Part shown: in pieces, positions 46,134 through 55,677 of the stretch
Layout: each line of letters begins with the position of its first letter
Position numbering within the stretch: the stretch's first letter is position 1
DNA from: Bufo bufo
Lineage: Eukaryota > Chordata > Amphibia > Anura > Bufonidae
NCBI RefSeq assembly: GCF_905171765.1
Contig: NC_053389.1
Coordinates: forward strand, 782,074,772-782,138,771
Direction: 5' to 3'
Length of the DNA stretch: 64,000 nt
Made by a program: the position numbers and the translations under genes
The notes under the pieces: model-generated
Database searches by the model: none
What the model was told of the DNA's origin: nothing
The model's input: only the letters and a program-made list of their open reading frames with translations

Positions 46134-46674
46134 GGGGACATGAGTGGGGGGGAGTGGTGTGGGGTGGTTTGGAGGCTAAGGGCTGGTTGGGTGATGTGAC
46201 TGAGAGTATTGGGCAGTTGTGGACTGGATGATAAGGGAAATATGTGATTGGATGGACATGTAAGTGTGAATGTTGGTGGGGTGGGCACAATTGGAATGGG
46301 GGAGCATTTGTATTGCCCTGATATATAGATAACTGGTGTAGGGGTGATTATACAACATAGAGGGACTGGTAGGGGGCTGAGCCAGTGGGATGGAACTGGT
46401 GTATGGGTACGTGGGTATATATGGGTGATTGGGGGTAAGGGATGATGGCAGGAGGGCTGTGTGCTGAAGGGAAATAATCCTATGTAAAGGGTATGTCGAC
46501 AAGAGGTATGGGGTGGATGGCAAGTGGCAGCTGGGGAAATTGGTGGTAGAGGACGTGTAGTGTGGTGATGGTAGGGGCTGCGGGAGATGTGAAGTGATTG
46601 GAGCATAGCTGATAAGGCAGTGGGCTGATAAGGAAAAATGCATGACCCAGAGCTAGTGGTTGGGAGAGGACTGG

Positions 46675-47886
46675 TCAAAAACAGTTACTCTCCAGTGATT
46701 CGTTTAAACCGTAAGGTTCTATGGTTTGCATTTTGAAAATCCAAAACATTTCTTTCCGTCTCAATTTCTGGAATCTGTTTGAGTGGGTAACCGGAATTTG
46801 TTCAATTGGAGTTATGGAGAGGTTTGTTGGGTCTTTATTATGGACCTGGAGGAAATGTCTGGACACACCATGTTTGGTGTAACCATTTGAGATATTCCAA
46901 CGGTGGTTATTGATCCTTTCTCTCAATGCTTGGGTGGTGCGGCCTATGTATTGTAGTCCGCATGAGCATTCTAATAGATAGATGACATAGCTTGAGGAGC
47001 AATTTAAGAAGGATTTTATCTCAAATTGCTCTCCTGTAGAGTTGCTTGAAAATTTTGAGATCCGAGAGGAAATATTCAAGCAACATTTGCAACGGCAGTG
47101 TCCACATTTATAACTTCCGAGTAGTTGGGGGAAGAAAGAGATCGGATTTGTTGTGTTCTTTTTGCAGTCCCGTAGACGGCTTGGAGCAATAATATTTTTA
47201 AGCGTTTGGGCCCTCCTGAATGTTAATTGGGGTTTTTGTTGAATGTGTTTTTTCAAAAAAGGATCCGCCTGTAAGATATGCCAGTGCTTATTGAGGGTAT
47301 TCCGCAAGGTATTGTGATTGGTATTATATGTCGTAATGAAGGCAGATTTGAATTTTTCTGCGGCTTTTGAGTCACCTGGTTTGGTTGAGCATGAAGTGAG
47401 ACACTCTGTTTGGGTGTACCCCTCAGCTCGCTGGTATGCTGCCTCTATAATTTCCCTAGGGTACCCTTTCTTTTGGAATCTTTTTTTGATTACTTGGCTC
47501 TGGTTTCTGAAATCTTCATCCTTAGTACAATTTCTGCGTATGCGCTTAAACTGACTGAATGGAATGTTGTTTTTCCATTTTTTGTGATGGGAACTCTGGT
47601 AATCCAGATAACTGTTTCCGTCAACTTTTTTGAAAAAAGTTTTGGTCTTAATGACGTTTCCTTCTGAGGATATGACCAAATCTAGATATTCTACGGCCGT
47701 CTTTGAGTAATTTGCGGTAAAGGTGAGGTTAAATGTATTGTTGTTTAGATGAGACGTGAAACTGGCAGCGTCTTCCATATTTCCATCCCAAATTAGTAGC
47801 AGGTCGTCGATGTATCTCCTATAGAAGATCAGTCGCTTGTGCCAAGGGTGTTTGTTATAAATATATTGGGTCTCAAATCGACCCAT
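46675..47886 (-). CDS. PLE-2 left copy: RT C-terminus plus GIY-YIG endonuclease (403 codons)
   Basis: An open frame of 403 codons runs from an internal methionine, with SYANLY just upstream, where the copy is truncated at the palindrome centre. It carries RT motif YIDDLL (YxDD at residues 25-28, catalytic aspartates), EYLDLVIS and the thumb region. A cysteine cluster CGHCRCKCC (about 261-269) follows, then the endonuclease with VIYLLECSCGLQYIGRT (GIY-YIG type, from about residue 300), RERINNHR and FWIFKMQTIEPYGLN. It stops at 46675. The frame is fully open, which with the near-identity of the arms suggests recent insertion, but lacking the RT N-terminal half it cannot be functional alone. Confidence 0.88.
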   Translation of the reverse strand: MGRFETQYIYNKHPWHKRLIFYRRYIDDLLLIWDGNMEDAASFTSHLNNNTFNLTFTANYSKTAVEYLDLVISSEGNVIKTKTFFKKVDGNSYLDYQSSHHKKWKNNIPFSQFKRIRRNCTKDEDFRNQSQVIKKRFQKKGYPREIIEAAYQRAEGYTQTECLTSCSTKPGDSKAAEKFKSAFITTYNTNHNTLRNTLNKHWHILQADPFLKKHIQQKPQLTFRRAQTLKNIIAPSRLRDCKKNTTNPISFFPQLLGSYKCGHCRCKCCLNISSRISKFSSNSTGEQFEIKSFLNCSSSYVIYLLECSCGLQYIGRTTQALRERINNHRWNISNGYTKHGVSRHFLQVHNKDPTNLSITPIEQIPVTHSNRFQKLRRKEMFWIFKMQTIEPYGLNESLESNCF

Positions 47887-47897
47887 ATATAGATTTG

Positions 47898-47915
47898 CGT
47901 AGCTCGGGAGCTACG
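47898..47915. other. Palindrome centre
   Basis: CGTAGCTC GG GAGCTACG: the two arms meet at a 2-bp non-palindromic centre, 47906-47907. The left copy reads CCGAGCTACGC from here, in frame for PSYAN, suggesting it carries two more native bases than the right copy. Confidence 0.9.
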
Positions 47916-47926
47916 CAAATCTATAT

Positions 47927-49138
47927 ATGGGTCGATTTGAGACCCAATATATTTATAACAAACACCCTTGGCACAAGCGACTGATCTTCTATAGGAGATA
48001 CATCGACGACCTGCTACTAATTTGGGATGGAAATATGGAAGACGCTGCCAGTTTCACGTCTCATCTAAACAACAATACATTTAACCTCACCTTTACCGCA
48101 AATTACTCAAAGACGGCCGTAGAATATCTAGATTTGGTCATATCCTCAGAAGGAAACGTCATTAAGACCAAAACTTTTTTCAAAAAAGTTGACGGAAACA
48201 GTTATCTGGATTACCAGAGTTCCCATCACAAAAAATGGAAAAACAACATTCCATTCAGTCAGTTTAAGCGCATACGCAGAAATTGTACTAAGGATAAAGA
48301 TTTCAGAAACCAGAGCCAAGTAATCAAAAAAAGATTCCAAAAGAAAGGGTACCCTAGGGAAATTATAGAGGCAGCATACCAGCGAGCTGAGGGGTACACC
48401 CAAACAGAGTGTCTCACTTCATGCTCAACCAAACCAGGTGACTCAAAAGCCGCAGAAAAATTCAAATCTGCCTTCATTACGACATATAATACCAATCACA
48501 ATACCTTGCGGAATACCCTCAATAAGCACTGGCATATCTTACAGGCGGATCCTTTTTTGAAAAAACACATTCAACAAAAACCCCAATTAACATTCAGGAG
48601 GGCCCAAACGCTTAAAAATATTATTGCTCCAAGCCGTCTACGGGACTGCAAAAAGAACACAACAAATCCGATCTCTTTCTTCCCCCAACTACTCGGAAGT
48701 TATAAATGTGGACACTGCCGTTGCAAATGTTGCTTGAATATTTCCTCTCGGATCTCAAAATTTTCAAGCAACTCTACAGGAGAGCAATTTGAGATAAAAT
48801 CCTTCTTAAATTGCTCCTCAAGCTATGTCATCTATCTATTAGAATGCTCATGCGGACTACAATACATAGGCCGCACCACCCAAGCATTGAGAGAAAGGAT
48901 CAATAACCACCGTTGGAATATCTCAAATGGTTACACCAAACATGGTGTGTCCAGACATTTCCTCCAGGTCCATAATAAAGACCCAACAAACCTCTCCATA
49001 ACTCCAATTGAACAAATTCCGGTTACCCACTCAAACAGATTCCAGAAATTGAGACGGAAAGAAATGTTTTGGATTTTCAAAATGCAAACCATAGAACCTT
49101 ACGGTTTAAACGAATCACTGGAGAGTAACTGTTTTTGA
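47927..49138 (+). CDS. PLE-2 right copy: RT C-terminus plus GIY-YIG endonuclease (403 codons)
   Basis: Mirror image of the left copy, identical except for one residue (KDKDF here, KDEDF on the left, about residue 123). The frame is open back to 47909 through SYANLYMG, and the truncation falls at the same codon as in the left copy. Domain order: end of RT with YIDD, thumb, CGHCRCKCC zinc-ribbon-like cluster, GIY-YIG endonuclease, stop TGA at 49136-49138. In a full PLE this endonuclease makes the nick used to prime reverse transcription. Here there is no promoter in front of it, only the other copy facing the opposite way. Confidence 0.88.
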   Translation: MGRFETQYIYNKHPWHKRLIFYRRYIDDLLLIWDGNMEDAASFTSHLNNNTFNLTFTANYSKTAVEYLDLVISSEGNVIKTKTFFKKVDGNSYLDYQSSHHKKWKNNIPFSQFKRIRRNCTKDKDFRNQSQVIKKRFQKKGYPREIIEAAYQRAEGYTQTECLTSCSTKPGDSKAAEKFKSAFITTYNTNHNTLRNTLNKHWHILQADPFLKKHIQQKPQLTFRRAQTLKNIIAPSRLRDCKKNTTNPISFFPQLLGSYKCGHCRCKCCLNISSRISKFSSNSTGEQFEIKSFLNCSSSYVIYLLECSCGLQYIGRTTQALRERINNHRWNISNGYTKHGVSRHFLQVHNKDPTNLSITPIEQIPVTHSNRFQKLRRKEMFWIFKMQTIEPYGLNESLESNCF

Positions 49139-49679
49139 CCAGTCCTCTCCCAACCACTAGCTCTGGGTCATGCATTTTTCCTTATCAGCCCACTGCCTTA
49201 TCAGCTATGCTCCAATCACTTCACATCTCCCGCAGCCCCTACCATCACCACACTACACGTCCTCTACCACCAATTTCCCCAGCTGCCACTTGCCATCCAC
49301 CCCATACCTCTTGTCGACATACCCTTTACATAGGATTATTTCCCTTCAGCACACAGCCCTCCTGCCATCATCCCTTACCCCCAATCACCCATATATACCC
49401 ACGTACCCATACACCAGTTCCATCCCACTGGCTCAGCCCCCTACCAGTCCCTCTATGTTGTATAATCACCCCTACACCAGTTATCTATATATCAGGGCAA
49501 TACAAATGCTCCCCCATTCCAATTGTGCCCACCCCACCAACATTCACACTTACATGTCCATCCAATCACATATTTCCCTTATCATCCAGTCCACAACTGC
49601 CCAATACTCTCAGTCACATCACCCAACCAGCCCTTAGCCTCCAAACCACCCCACACCACTCCCCCCCACTCATGTCCCC

Positions 49680-49930
49680 CATTTAGCTATCACCCCTTTT
49701 GGGTATGTTCCCTGAGAGCGATCCCTTCCCTGTGGCTCAGAGAGCCAGCGTTTCACACAGCGCTCGGCGCATGCGCTGTTCACAAAGACAGCTCCGGGCC
49801 GACAGACTGAACAGCTGTCAATCTCAAGCTCCGCCCCCTCTCTCCTGCTCTTCTGAGCGCGCCTTCCAGCAGGCGTGCAAGGCCGCGCTCCAAGCCCCAG
49901 CACGGACCCGACAGGTAAGAACAGCAGCCA
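49680..49930 (+). promoter_or_regulatory. CpG-rich promoter-like patch with splice donor, right PLE copy
   Basis: A CpG-rich stretch lies about 550 bp after the endonuclease stop. It has the NRF1-type palindrome GCGCATGCGC (49767-49776), a GC box CTCCGCCCCC (about 49829-49838) and a strong splice-donor match ACAG/GTAAGA at 49914/49915. In PLEs the 3' end of an upstream copy forms the LTR-like leader of the next, so an outward promoter and a 5' intron are plausible. Function is inferred. Confidence 0.45.
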
Positions 49931-50944
49931 TGTGCTCCACATCTCCTCATGCCCACCTTGTTAATTCAAATCATTTTAGGCTCACTCCCCAGTTGTGCCG
50001 TTCCGGTCGGCACTGTCTGTATCCTACAGTGGTTTGAACCATCTGTACATCAATCGCTGCATCTCCCCCATCCATTCAGGCTATTGCATTATGACTTATT
50101 CAGCTATTTAATCATCCATTGGTTATTTTTCCTTCCTATTGTTTGAATCAATGTGGGACCAGCAATCCCAGTCTCATCTGGTTGCCCTGGCCATGCTTTT
50201 CACTATACATGGTTGTGATATGGGCACATCTGTGTACATGCTTATATCTCCTGTGTCCATCATGCTTGTGCAGGTGTGGGCACATCTGTTTGTATATGTG
50301 CATGCTTGTTATTATTGTTACTATGCACGTATAGATTTCCATACTCCATGCCAAACTAGGATACATCTTATAGATGTGTGTACACAGCGATCCGACCACT
50401 ATTAATGAAGCCACTATCAGCTACACCATCACATTTGTGGTATCGTTTATGATGACCATCGTTATTGATTTATATATGATATATACCACCATATCTATGG
50501 CACTCCAGCCTATTTTAATTAATTAACTTTTTATTTCCAAAAGTGACTCCAGCCCTATATGTAATTACACATGCGGCCACGCATGCGCTTGCATGTGTGT
50601 TTGCATGCATCCCCCCATATACACACATCTCTCTATGTATTTTATTTTATTTTAATTTAATTTATTTTAGCTTTATCACGTCATAATATTAATTTACTAT
50701 ACTATCAACTCCTTACCCGTCCTCATTTGTGTTATCATCTATGTGTGGACAATTTCAATTTCTCCAAACGACGCATTTTAGTGCTCTTGCTCTTTGTTTT
50801 ATTTGACTTGTATATGTGCACAGATTCCTACGTGCACATCTACTCCTAATCCATTTTTAACACGTGTATACATTTTATATAATGTCATTTACTTTTATTC
50901 TGTACCAAAAAACCTCCACCCCTTTAAACCTGTGATTTCCTAGA

Positions 50945-50981
50945 CTTGAAAAAGGAGTGTACCAACTCCGAAACGCGTTGT
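50945..50981 (+). promoter_or_regulatory. Hammerhead-like hairpin-GAAACG motif, right PLE copy
   Basis: CTTGAAAAA, a GGAG/CTCC stem (50954-50957 and 50966-50969) and CGAAACGCG occur in the order seen in the PLE-1 and PLE-3 tails, followed by CAATAAAAGA. Confidence 0.4.
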
Positions 50982-51094
50982 CTATCATCAATAAAAGACC
51001 CCCTTATCTATCCACCGAGGTCGTGTTTTTGCGCCGGAAGGTATCAATTGGTGCACCACACCAGTGCACCATCAATCTTTTTCTGTTTGCAATA

Positions 51095-51107
51095 TTGTGC
51101 AGGGAAG
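51095..51107. other. PLE insertion target duplication, right (13 bp)
   Basis: TTGTGCAGGGAAG, the second copy of the left duplication at 44503-44515. It is in frame in the transposase (AVPSLHN). Confidence 0.92.
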
Positions 51108-52236
51108 GCACGGCTCTCTTGGAGAAGTAGTGGCGGCTGGGAACAACATACTGTGGGACAGCAAGCGACATGAGCTGTTTGAAGCTGTCTGTGTCCACCA
51201 GCCTAAATAACAGCATTTCATAGGCCAGTAGTTTAGAAATGCTGGCATTCTGGGCCAGGGATCGAGGGTGGCTAGGTGGGAATTTACGCTTTCTCTCAAA
51301 TGTTTGTGAGATGGAGAGCTGAACGCTGCCGTGTGACATGGTTGAGATGCTTGGTGACGCAGGTGGTGGTGTTAGTGGTACATCCCATGTTTGCTGGGCG
51401 GCAGGTGCCAACGTTCCTCCAGAGGCGGAGGAAGAGGCCGAGGCAGCGGCAGCAGCAGAAGAGGCCGAGGCGGCAGCAGCAGAAGAGGTAGCAGGGGGAG
51501 CCTGAGTGACTTCTTTGTTTTTAAGGTGTTTACTCCACTGCAGTTCATGCTTTGCATGCAGGTGACTGGTCATGCAGGTTGTGCTAAGGTTCAGAACGTT
51601 AATGCCTCGCTTCAGGCTCTGATGGCACAGCGTGCAAACCACTCGGGTCTTGTCGTCAGCACATTGTTTAAAGAAGTGCCATGCCAGGGAACTCCTTGAA
51701 GCTGCCTTTGGGGTGCTCGGTCCCAGATGGCGGCGGTCAGTAGCAGGCGGAGTCTCTTGGCGGCGGGTGTTCTGATTTTGCCCACTGCTCCCTTTTTTGC
51801 TACGCTGTTGGCTCGGTCTCACCACTGCCTCTTCCTCCGAACTGTGAAAGTCAGTGGCACGACCTTCATTCCATGTGGGGTCTAGGACCTCATCGTCCCC
51901 TGCATCGTCTTCCACCCAGTCTTGATCCCTGACCTCCTGTTCAGTCTGCACACTGCAGAAAGACGCAGCAGTTGGCACCTGTGTTTCGTCATCATCAGAG
52001 ACGTGCTGAGGTGGTATTCCCATGTCCTCATCATCAAGAAACTTAAGTGGTTGTGCGTTAGTGCATTCTATCTCTTCCACCCCTGGGGAAGGGCTAGGTG
52101 GATGCCCTTGGGAAACCCTGGCAGCAGAGTATTCAAACAGCATAAGAGACTGCTGCATAACTTGAGGCTCAGACAGTTTCCCTGATATGCATGGGGGTGA
52201 TGTGACAGAGTGATGGGCTTGGTTTTCATGCGCCAT
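51095..52236 (-). pseudogene. hAT-A transposase N-terminal part with BED finger
   Basis: From the ATG at 52236 the frame runs in one phase through an acidic N-terminus (DDEDMGIPPQHVSDDDET, WVEDDAGDDEV) to the BED-type zinc finger. The finger has SSLAWHFFKQCADDKTRVVC, TLCHQSL, then a His pair in TSHLHAKHELQW. After it come an Ala/Ser-rich linker and KLLAYEMLLFRLVDTDSFKQ, ending at AVPSLHN, where the PLE is inserted. Read-through into the PLE adds a spurious tail to a stop at 51004. The BED finger would bind element ends. The same frame is open upstream except for one TAA at 52246-52248. Confidence 0.88.
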
Positions 52237-52245
52237 CTGTGCGCT

Positions 52246-52536
52246 TTATGCAGAAGACTGGGTGGGAGATAATGTGAAAATGCTGGATGCACTGTCGGCC
52301 ACCCAATTGACTAATGCCTGTACCTGCTCAGGCCTTACCATCCTTAGAACGGCATTGGGCCCCACCAAATATCGCTGAAAATTCTGCTGGCTATTGGGAC
52401 CTGAGGTAGTTGGTTCACTAGGACGTGTGGCTGGGGCAGAACGGCCACGTCCTCTCCCAGCACCAGAGAGTCCACTAACACCACCACGACCATGTCCACG
52501 TCCGCGTCCGCGTCCCTTATTAGATGTTTTCCTCAT
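52246..52536 (-). pseudogene. hAT-A 5' Arg/Gly-rich ORF segment
   Basis: A 96-codon frame, MRKTSNKGRGRGRGHGRGG, is followed by FQRYLVGPNAVLRMVRPEQV, VNWVADSASSIF, and a TAA at 52246. It is in the same phase as the main transposase frame that starts 10 bp further on, so it was probably the true N-terminus before a stop mutation. Alternatively it is a separate short upstream ORF. The Arg/Gly-rich start resembles a nucleic-acid-binding or nuclear-localising tail. Confidence 0.65.
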
Positions 52537-53440
52537 TGTTCCCGTTCACCACAATTTTGAAAATGGCAAATTTGGGAATAGTTTTTCAACCCAGAACAAA
52601 AACTGTGCTTTTACGGTCACTACAATTAATTTGACCAGCTAAAACAGTACAGATTTGGTTGAATAGAAATGTGAGGCCTATTTTTTTTGCGCTGTGTGAC
52701 AGATATACCTTTAATCACAGAATTAGACTTGTATCTGCACGGTAGCGTGTGTGTTAAGTTTTTCTGAATGACACTATCAGCACCTTCAATGTAAGATATC
52801 CTTTTTGGGATAGATATAAAGTAGGCCTGATATAGCAGAAACTACTTATTTTGAGAATGGCAAATTTGGGAATAGTTTTTCAACCCAGAACAAAAACTGT
52901 GCTTTTACGGTCACTACAAATAACTTGACCAGCTAAAACAGTACTGATTTGGAGGAATATAAATATCAGGTCTATTTTTTAGGTGCTGGGTGACAGGCTC
53001 AACTTGCCCCTGATGTAGTATATGGCCAAAAAATAACCACACTATTGATGGTTAAATGCACTTGGGTGACACAGGCTCAGCCTGCACCTGATGTAGTATA
53101 TGGCCAAAAATTAACCACACTGTTGATGGTTAAATGCACTTGGGTGACACAGGCTCAGCCTGCACCTGATGTAGTATATGGCCAAAAATTAACCACACTG
53201 TTGATGGTTAAATGCACTTGGGTGACACAGGCTCAGCCTGCACCTGATGTAGTATATGGCCAAAAAATAACCACACTGTTGATGGTTAAATGCACTTGGG
53301 TGACACAGGCTCAGCCTGCACCTGATGTAGTATATGGCCAAAAAATAACCACACTGTTGATGGTTAAATGCACTTCGGTGACACAGGCTCAGCCTGCAGC
53401 TGATGTAGGATATAGCAAAAAATAACCACACTATTGATGG
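52537..53440 (-). repeat. hAT-A 5' noncoding region with two repeat families
   Basis: A block with GGCAAATTTGGGAATAGTTT and TGCTTTTACGGTCACTACAA is present twice (about 52560-52650 and 52858-52945). Then 53040-53440 holds about five copies of a 78-bp unit with GATGGTTAAATGCACTTGGG. The apparent 126-codon frame is a by-product of the 78-bp period (26 codons). Confidence 0.85.
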
Positions 53441-53977
53441 TTAAAAGCACTTGGTGGTAGCTTGTGCTGGCACACAACAAGCCAAAAAAATGGCCGCCGA
53501 TCACCCCAGAAAAAAGTGATATAAAAACACTCTGGGCAGCCTAAAAAAAGTGAGCAATTCGATATTAGCACTTCAATGATCCACAGCTGGAGATCGATCA
53601 CAGAATGAAGTCTTTTGGAGAAGTTAATCTGCCTAATCTCGCCCTAACGTCGCAGCAGCAACCTCTCCCTATGCTTGAATCAGCAGAGTGACGTGCAGCG
53701 CTACGTGACCCAAGCTTATATAGAGGCTGGGTCACATGCTGCACTGGCCAATCACAGCCATGCCAATAGTAGGCAAGGCTGTGATGGCCTCTTGGGGCAA
53801 GTAATATGACGCTTGTTGATTGGCTGCTTTGCAGCCTTTCAAAAAGCGCCAAGAAAGCACCGAACACCGAACCCGAACCCGGACTTTTACGAAAATGTCC
53901 GGGTTCGGGTCCGTGTCACGGACACCCCAAAATTTGGTACAAACCCGAACTATACAGTTCGGGTTCGCTCATCCCTA
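53441..53977 (-). repeat. hAT-A right end
   Basis: Noncoding sequence leading to the terminus, with clusters of CCGAAC/GTTCGGG from 53860 to 53977 and the terminal repeat GTTCGCTCATCCCTA. Confidence 0.8.
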
Positions 53978-54553
53978 GTTACGCTCGCTTCACAGTGACA
54001 GACCAACCTCCCCATTTAACGCACCGCAAACAACCACAAAGATTCCATTTGCACAACCGCAAACTCTCCATTTGCATAAGGTTGGATACCAAGCTAGCCA
54101 TGTCCCGTTCCTTCTCCTCACTGACGTCATTGAAAGTCTCTTCCTCCACCCAGCCACGTACAACACCAAGGGTCCCCGAAAGGTGAAAACAAGCCCCCTG
54201 GGATACTTGCTGTGGTTGGTCTTCCACCTCCTAAAAGCCACCTTCCTCCTCTGACTCCTCTTCTTCAGACTCCTCTCTCTGCGTTGCCGCAGGTCCAGCA
54301 ATCGACGACGACAAGGCTGCTTCTGGTGGTGATGGTGACCACAACTCTTCCTCTTCATGCTCATCTACGGCCTGATCCAGCACTCTTCGCAGGACACGCT
54401 CTAGAAAAAACGCATATGGGATGAGGTCGATGATGTTGCCTTGGGTTTGACTGACAAGGTTTGTCATCTCCGCAAAAGGACGCATGAGCCTACAGCCATT
54501 GTGCATGAGCATTCAGAAACGCGGGCAAAAAATACCCAACTCTGCAGAGGATG
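53978..54553 (-). pseudogene. hAT-B-family transposase middle fragment
   Basis: Resumes hAT-B-type sequence after hAT-A. The minus strand encodes decayed transposase: CRLMRPFAEMTNLVS, PYAFFLERVLRRVLDQAVDE and the Glu-rich stretch at 54512-54231, then MASLVSNLMQMESL near 54100. It duplicates the region 56380-56850 of the main hAT-B transposase, so two copies of this segment lie in the same orientation. Similarity ends at about 54553. It could be a non-autonomous deletion derivative or a rearranged flank. Several frameshifts are present. Confidence 0.75.
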
Positions 54554-55677
54554 TCCACTTTTTTTAATAAAAAAAATCTGTTCTTACCAGTTTAATCTCT
54601 GTTTTGTCCCCTATCAGGGGCCGGTGTGGTGTATGGAATAGATTTTAGGAACCGGGAGATGGAAAACGATGCTTGGTCGGTCCTCTTACTTCCAATTTGG
54701 GGCACTGCACGTGCGCCGTGCAATGTACTATGCAATCCCAATATGAGTGGTATGTTAAGTAGTACTATTCCTATCAGTTTAATCCCAGTTACGTCCCCTA
54801 TCATGGGCCGGTGTATGGAATCGGGAGATGGACATAAATGCTTGGTCGGTCCTCTTACTTCCAATTTGGGGCACGGCGCGTGCAATTTACTGTGCTACCA
54901 GATATGAGTGGTATGTTAAGTAGTACTATTCCTATCAGTTTAATCCCTGTTACGTCCCCTATCAGGGGACGTGTATGGAATAGAGTTTAGACAACCGCAA
55001 AGAGTTGTAAATAGTTGACACACTCATGACATAAATTTCATTCCTCTATGCGTCAATCTTGGTGTAGTGATGACTGTGCTCATGCGCACGTTTGGGAGAT
55101 TGCAGGCGATGGGGGTTTTTCAAAGCCTATGGTCGTGCTGAGGTAGTTCAGTGACAGTTAAGTGACCCAGAAAACAATGATTCTGCAGTGTGGGCCCATT
55201 GGCCTAGTAGGCTTTAATGATCACCTTAGATGATCACAAAGACAATTAATGTTTTTTCAATGCAAAATTATCCAGCCGATCGCTTTTGGTCTGTTCACAA
55301 TGAAGCAACGACCTTATCTCATCTGGGGTGTGCCAACATTGCCATTGCCAACACACTCATAGAGGTGATCGCTTCATTGTGATACGCAAGCCCCTTCACC
55401 ACAACAAGGTAACGATCACGAAGGGGAATTGACACATGTAAGTGCCTTTTTTTTTTTGCAGCCACAGTGCAGCACCAGAGGCCAGAAAAATTAGGCATGT
55501 ACACATGCCTGAAAAATTAGGTATTGTTGCAGCCGCTGTAGTAGAAAGTGCACTAAAACATTGCGGCTTGAACCCTAGTTGGTGGCGGAGAAGTCACGCA
55601 AGTCATCCGGCATGCAGAGATAAAATACAGCAGCTTGTGGACCATTTTATAGCCCAAGGCATCTCATCAGGCTTTTT
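54554..55677. repeat. hAT-B noncoding region with about 170-bp repeats
   Basis: Three imperfect copies of a unit with CAGTTTAATC, ACGTCCCCTATCA and GGTCCTCTTACTTCCAATTT occur at 54581-54980. The rest to 55677 is noncoding and leads into the transposase stop codon. I see no gene in it. Confidence 0.75.

Larger units (their letters stand above)
44516..51094. mobile_element. Palindromic PLE insertion (head-to-head dimer), 6.58 kb
   Basis: Two 5'-truncated copies of the same Penelope-like element are joined at their truncated RT ends. Arms 44718-47905 and 47908-51095 are 3188 bp each around a 2-bp centre (GG at 47906-47907). The only difference I noticed is one base (47517 versus 48296, Glu versus Lys in the ORF). 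The left copy has 202 bp more at its 3' end (44516-44717), absent from the right. The whole is bounded by a 13-bp target duplication inside the hAT-A transposase gene. Both copies lack the N-terminal ORF and the first RT motifs, so neither is autonomous. Confidence 0.93.
24274..53977 (-). mobile_element. hAT-A: 29.7-kb hAT transposon carrying an array and a PLE insertion
   Basis: The terminal inverted repeats TAGAGTTGAGCGAAC (24274) and GTTCGCTCATCCCTA (ending 53977) lie next to an 8-bp target duplication, as expected for hAT elements. The minus-strand transposase gene occupies 52536-42526. Without the 17.8-kb array and the 6.6-kb PLE insertion the element would be about 5.3 kb. It is dead: its gene has an in-frame stop, a PLE insertion and a frameshift. 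Confidence 0.88.

Noticed and set aside
46003..46290. CpG-rich patch as a host CpG-island promoter
   Set aside because: It lies inside the PLE arm and is mirrored exactly at 49523-49810, so it belongs to the element.
49135..49686. 183-codon Pro/Ser/Thr/His-rich frame following the PLE endonuclease (mirror 46127-46678)
   Set aside because: It lies in a pyrimidine-rich stretch where stop codons are rare, has no ATG at its start and overlaps another open frame of 155 codons. Identity between arms is uninformative because the arms are copies.
44718..51095. Palindrome as a pure assembly artefact
   Set aside because: The 13-bp target duplication, the in-frame hAT gene across it and the one-sided 202-bp extension argue against it. 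It is kept as a stated alternative because raw reads cannot be seen here.
53045..53431. 126-codon repetitive frame and its antisense partner
   Set aside because: A 78-bp tandem repeat opens the frame in both directions.
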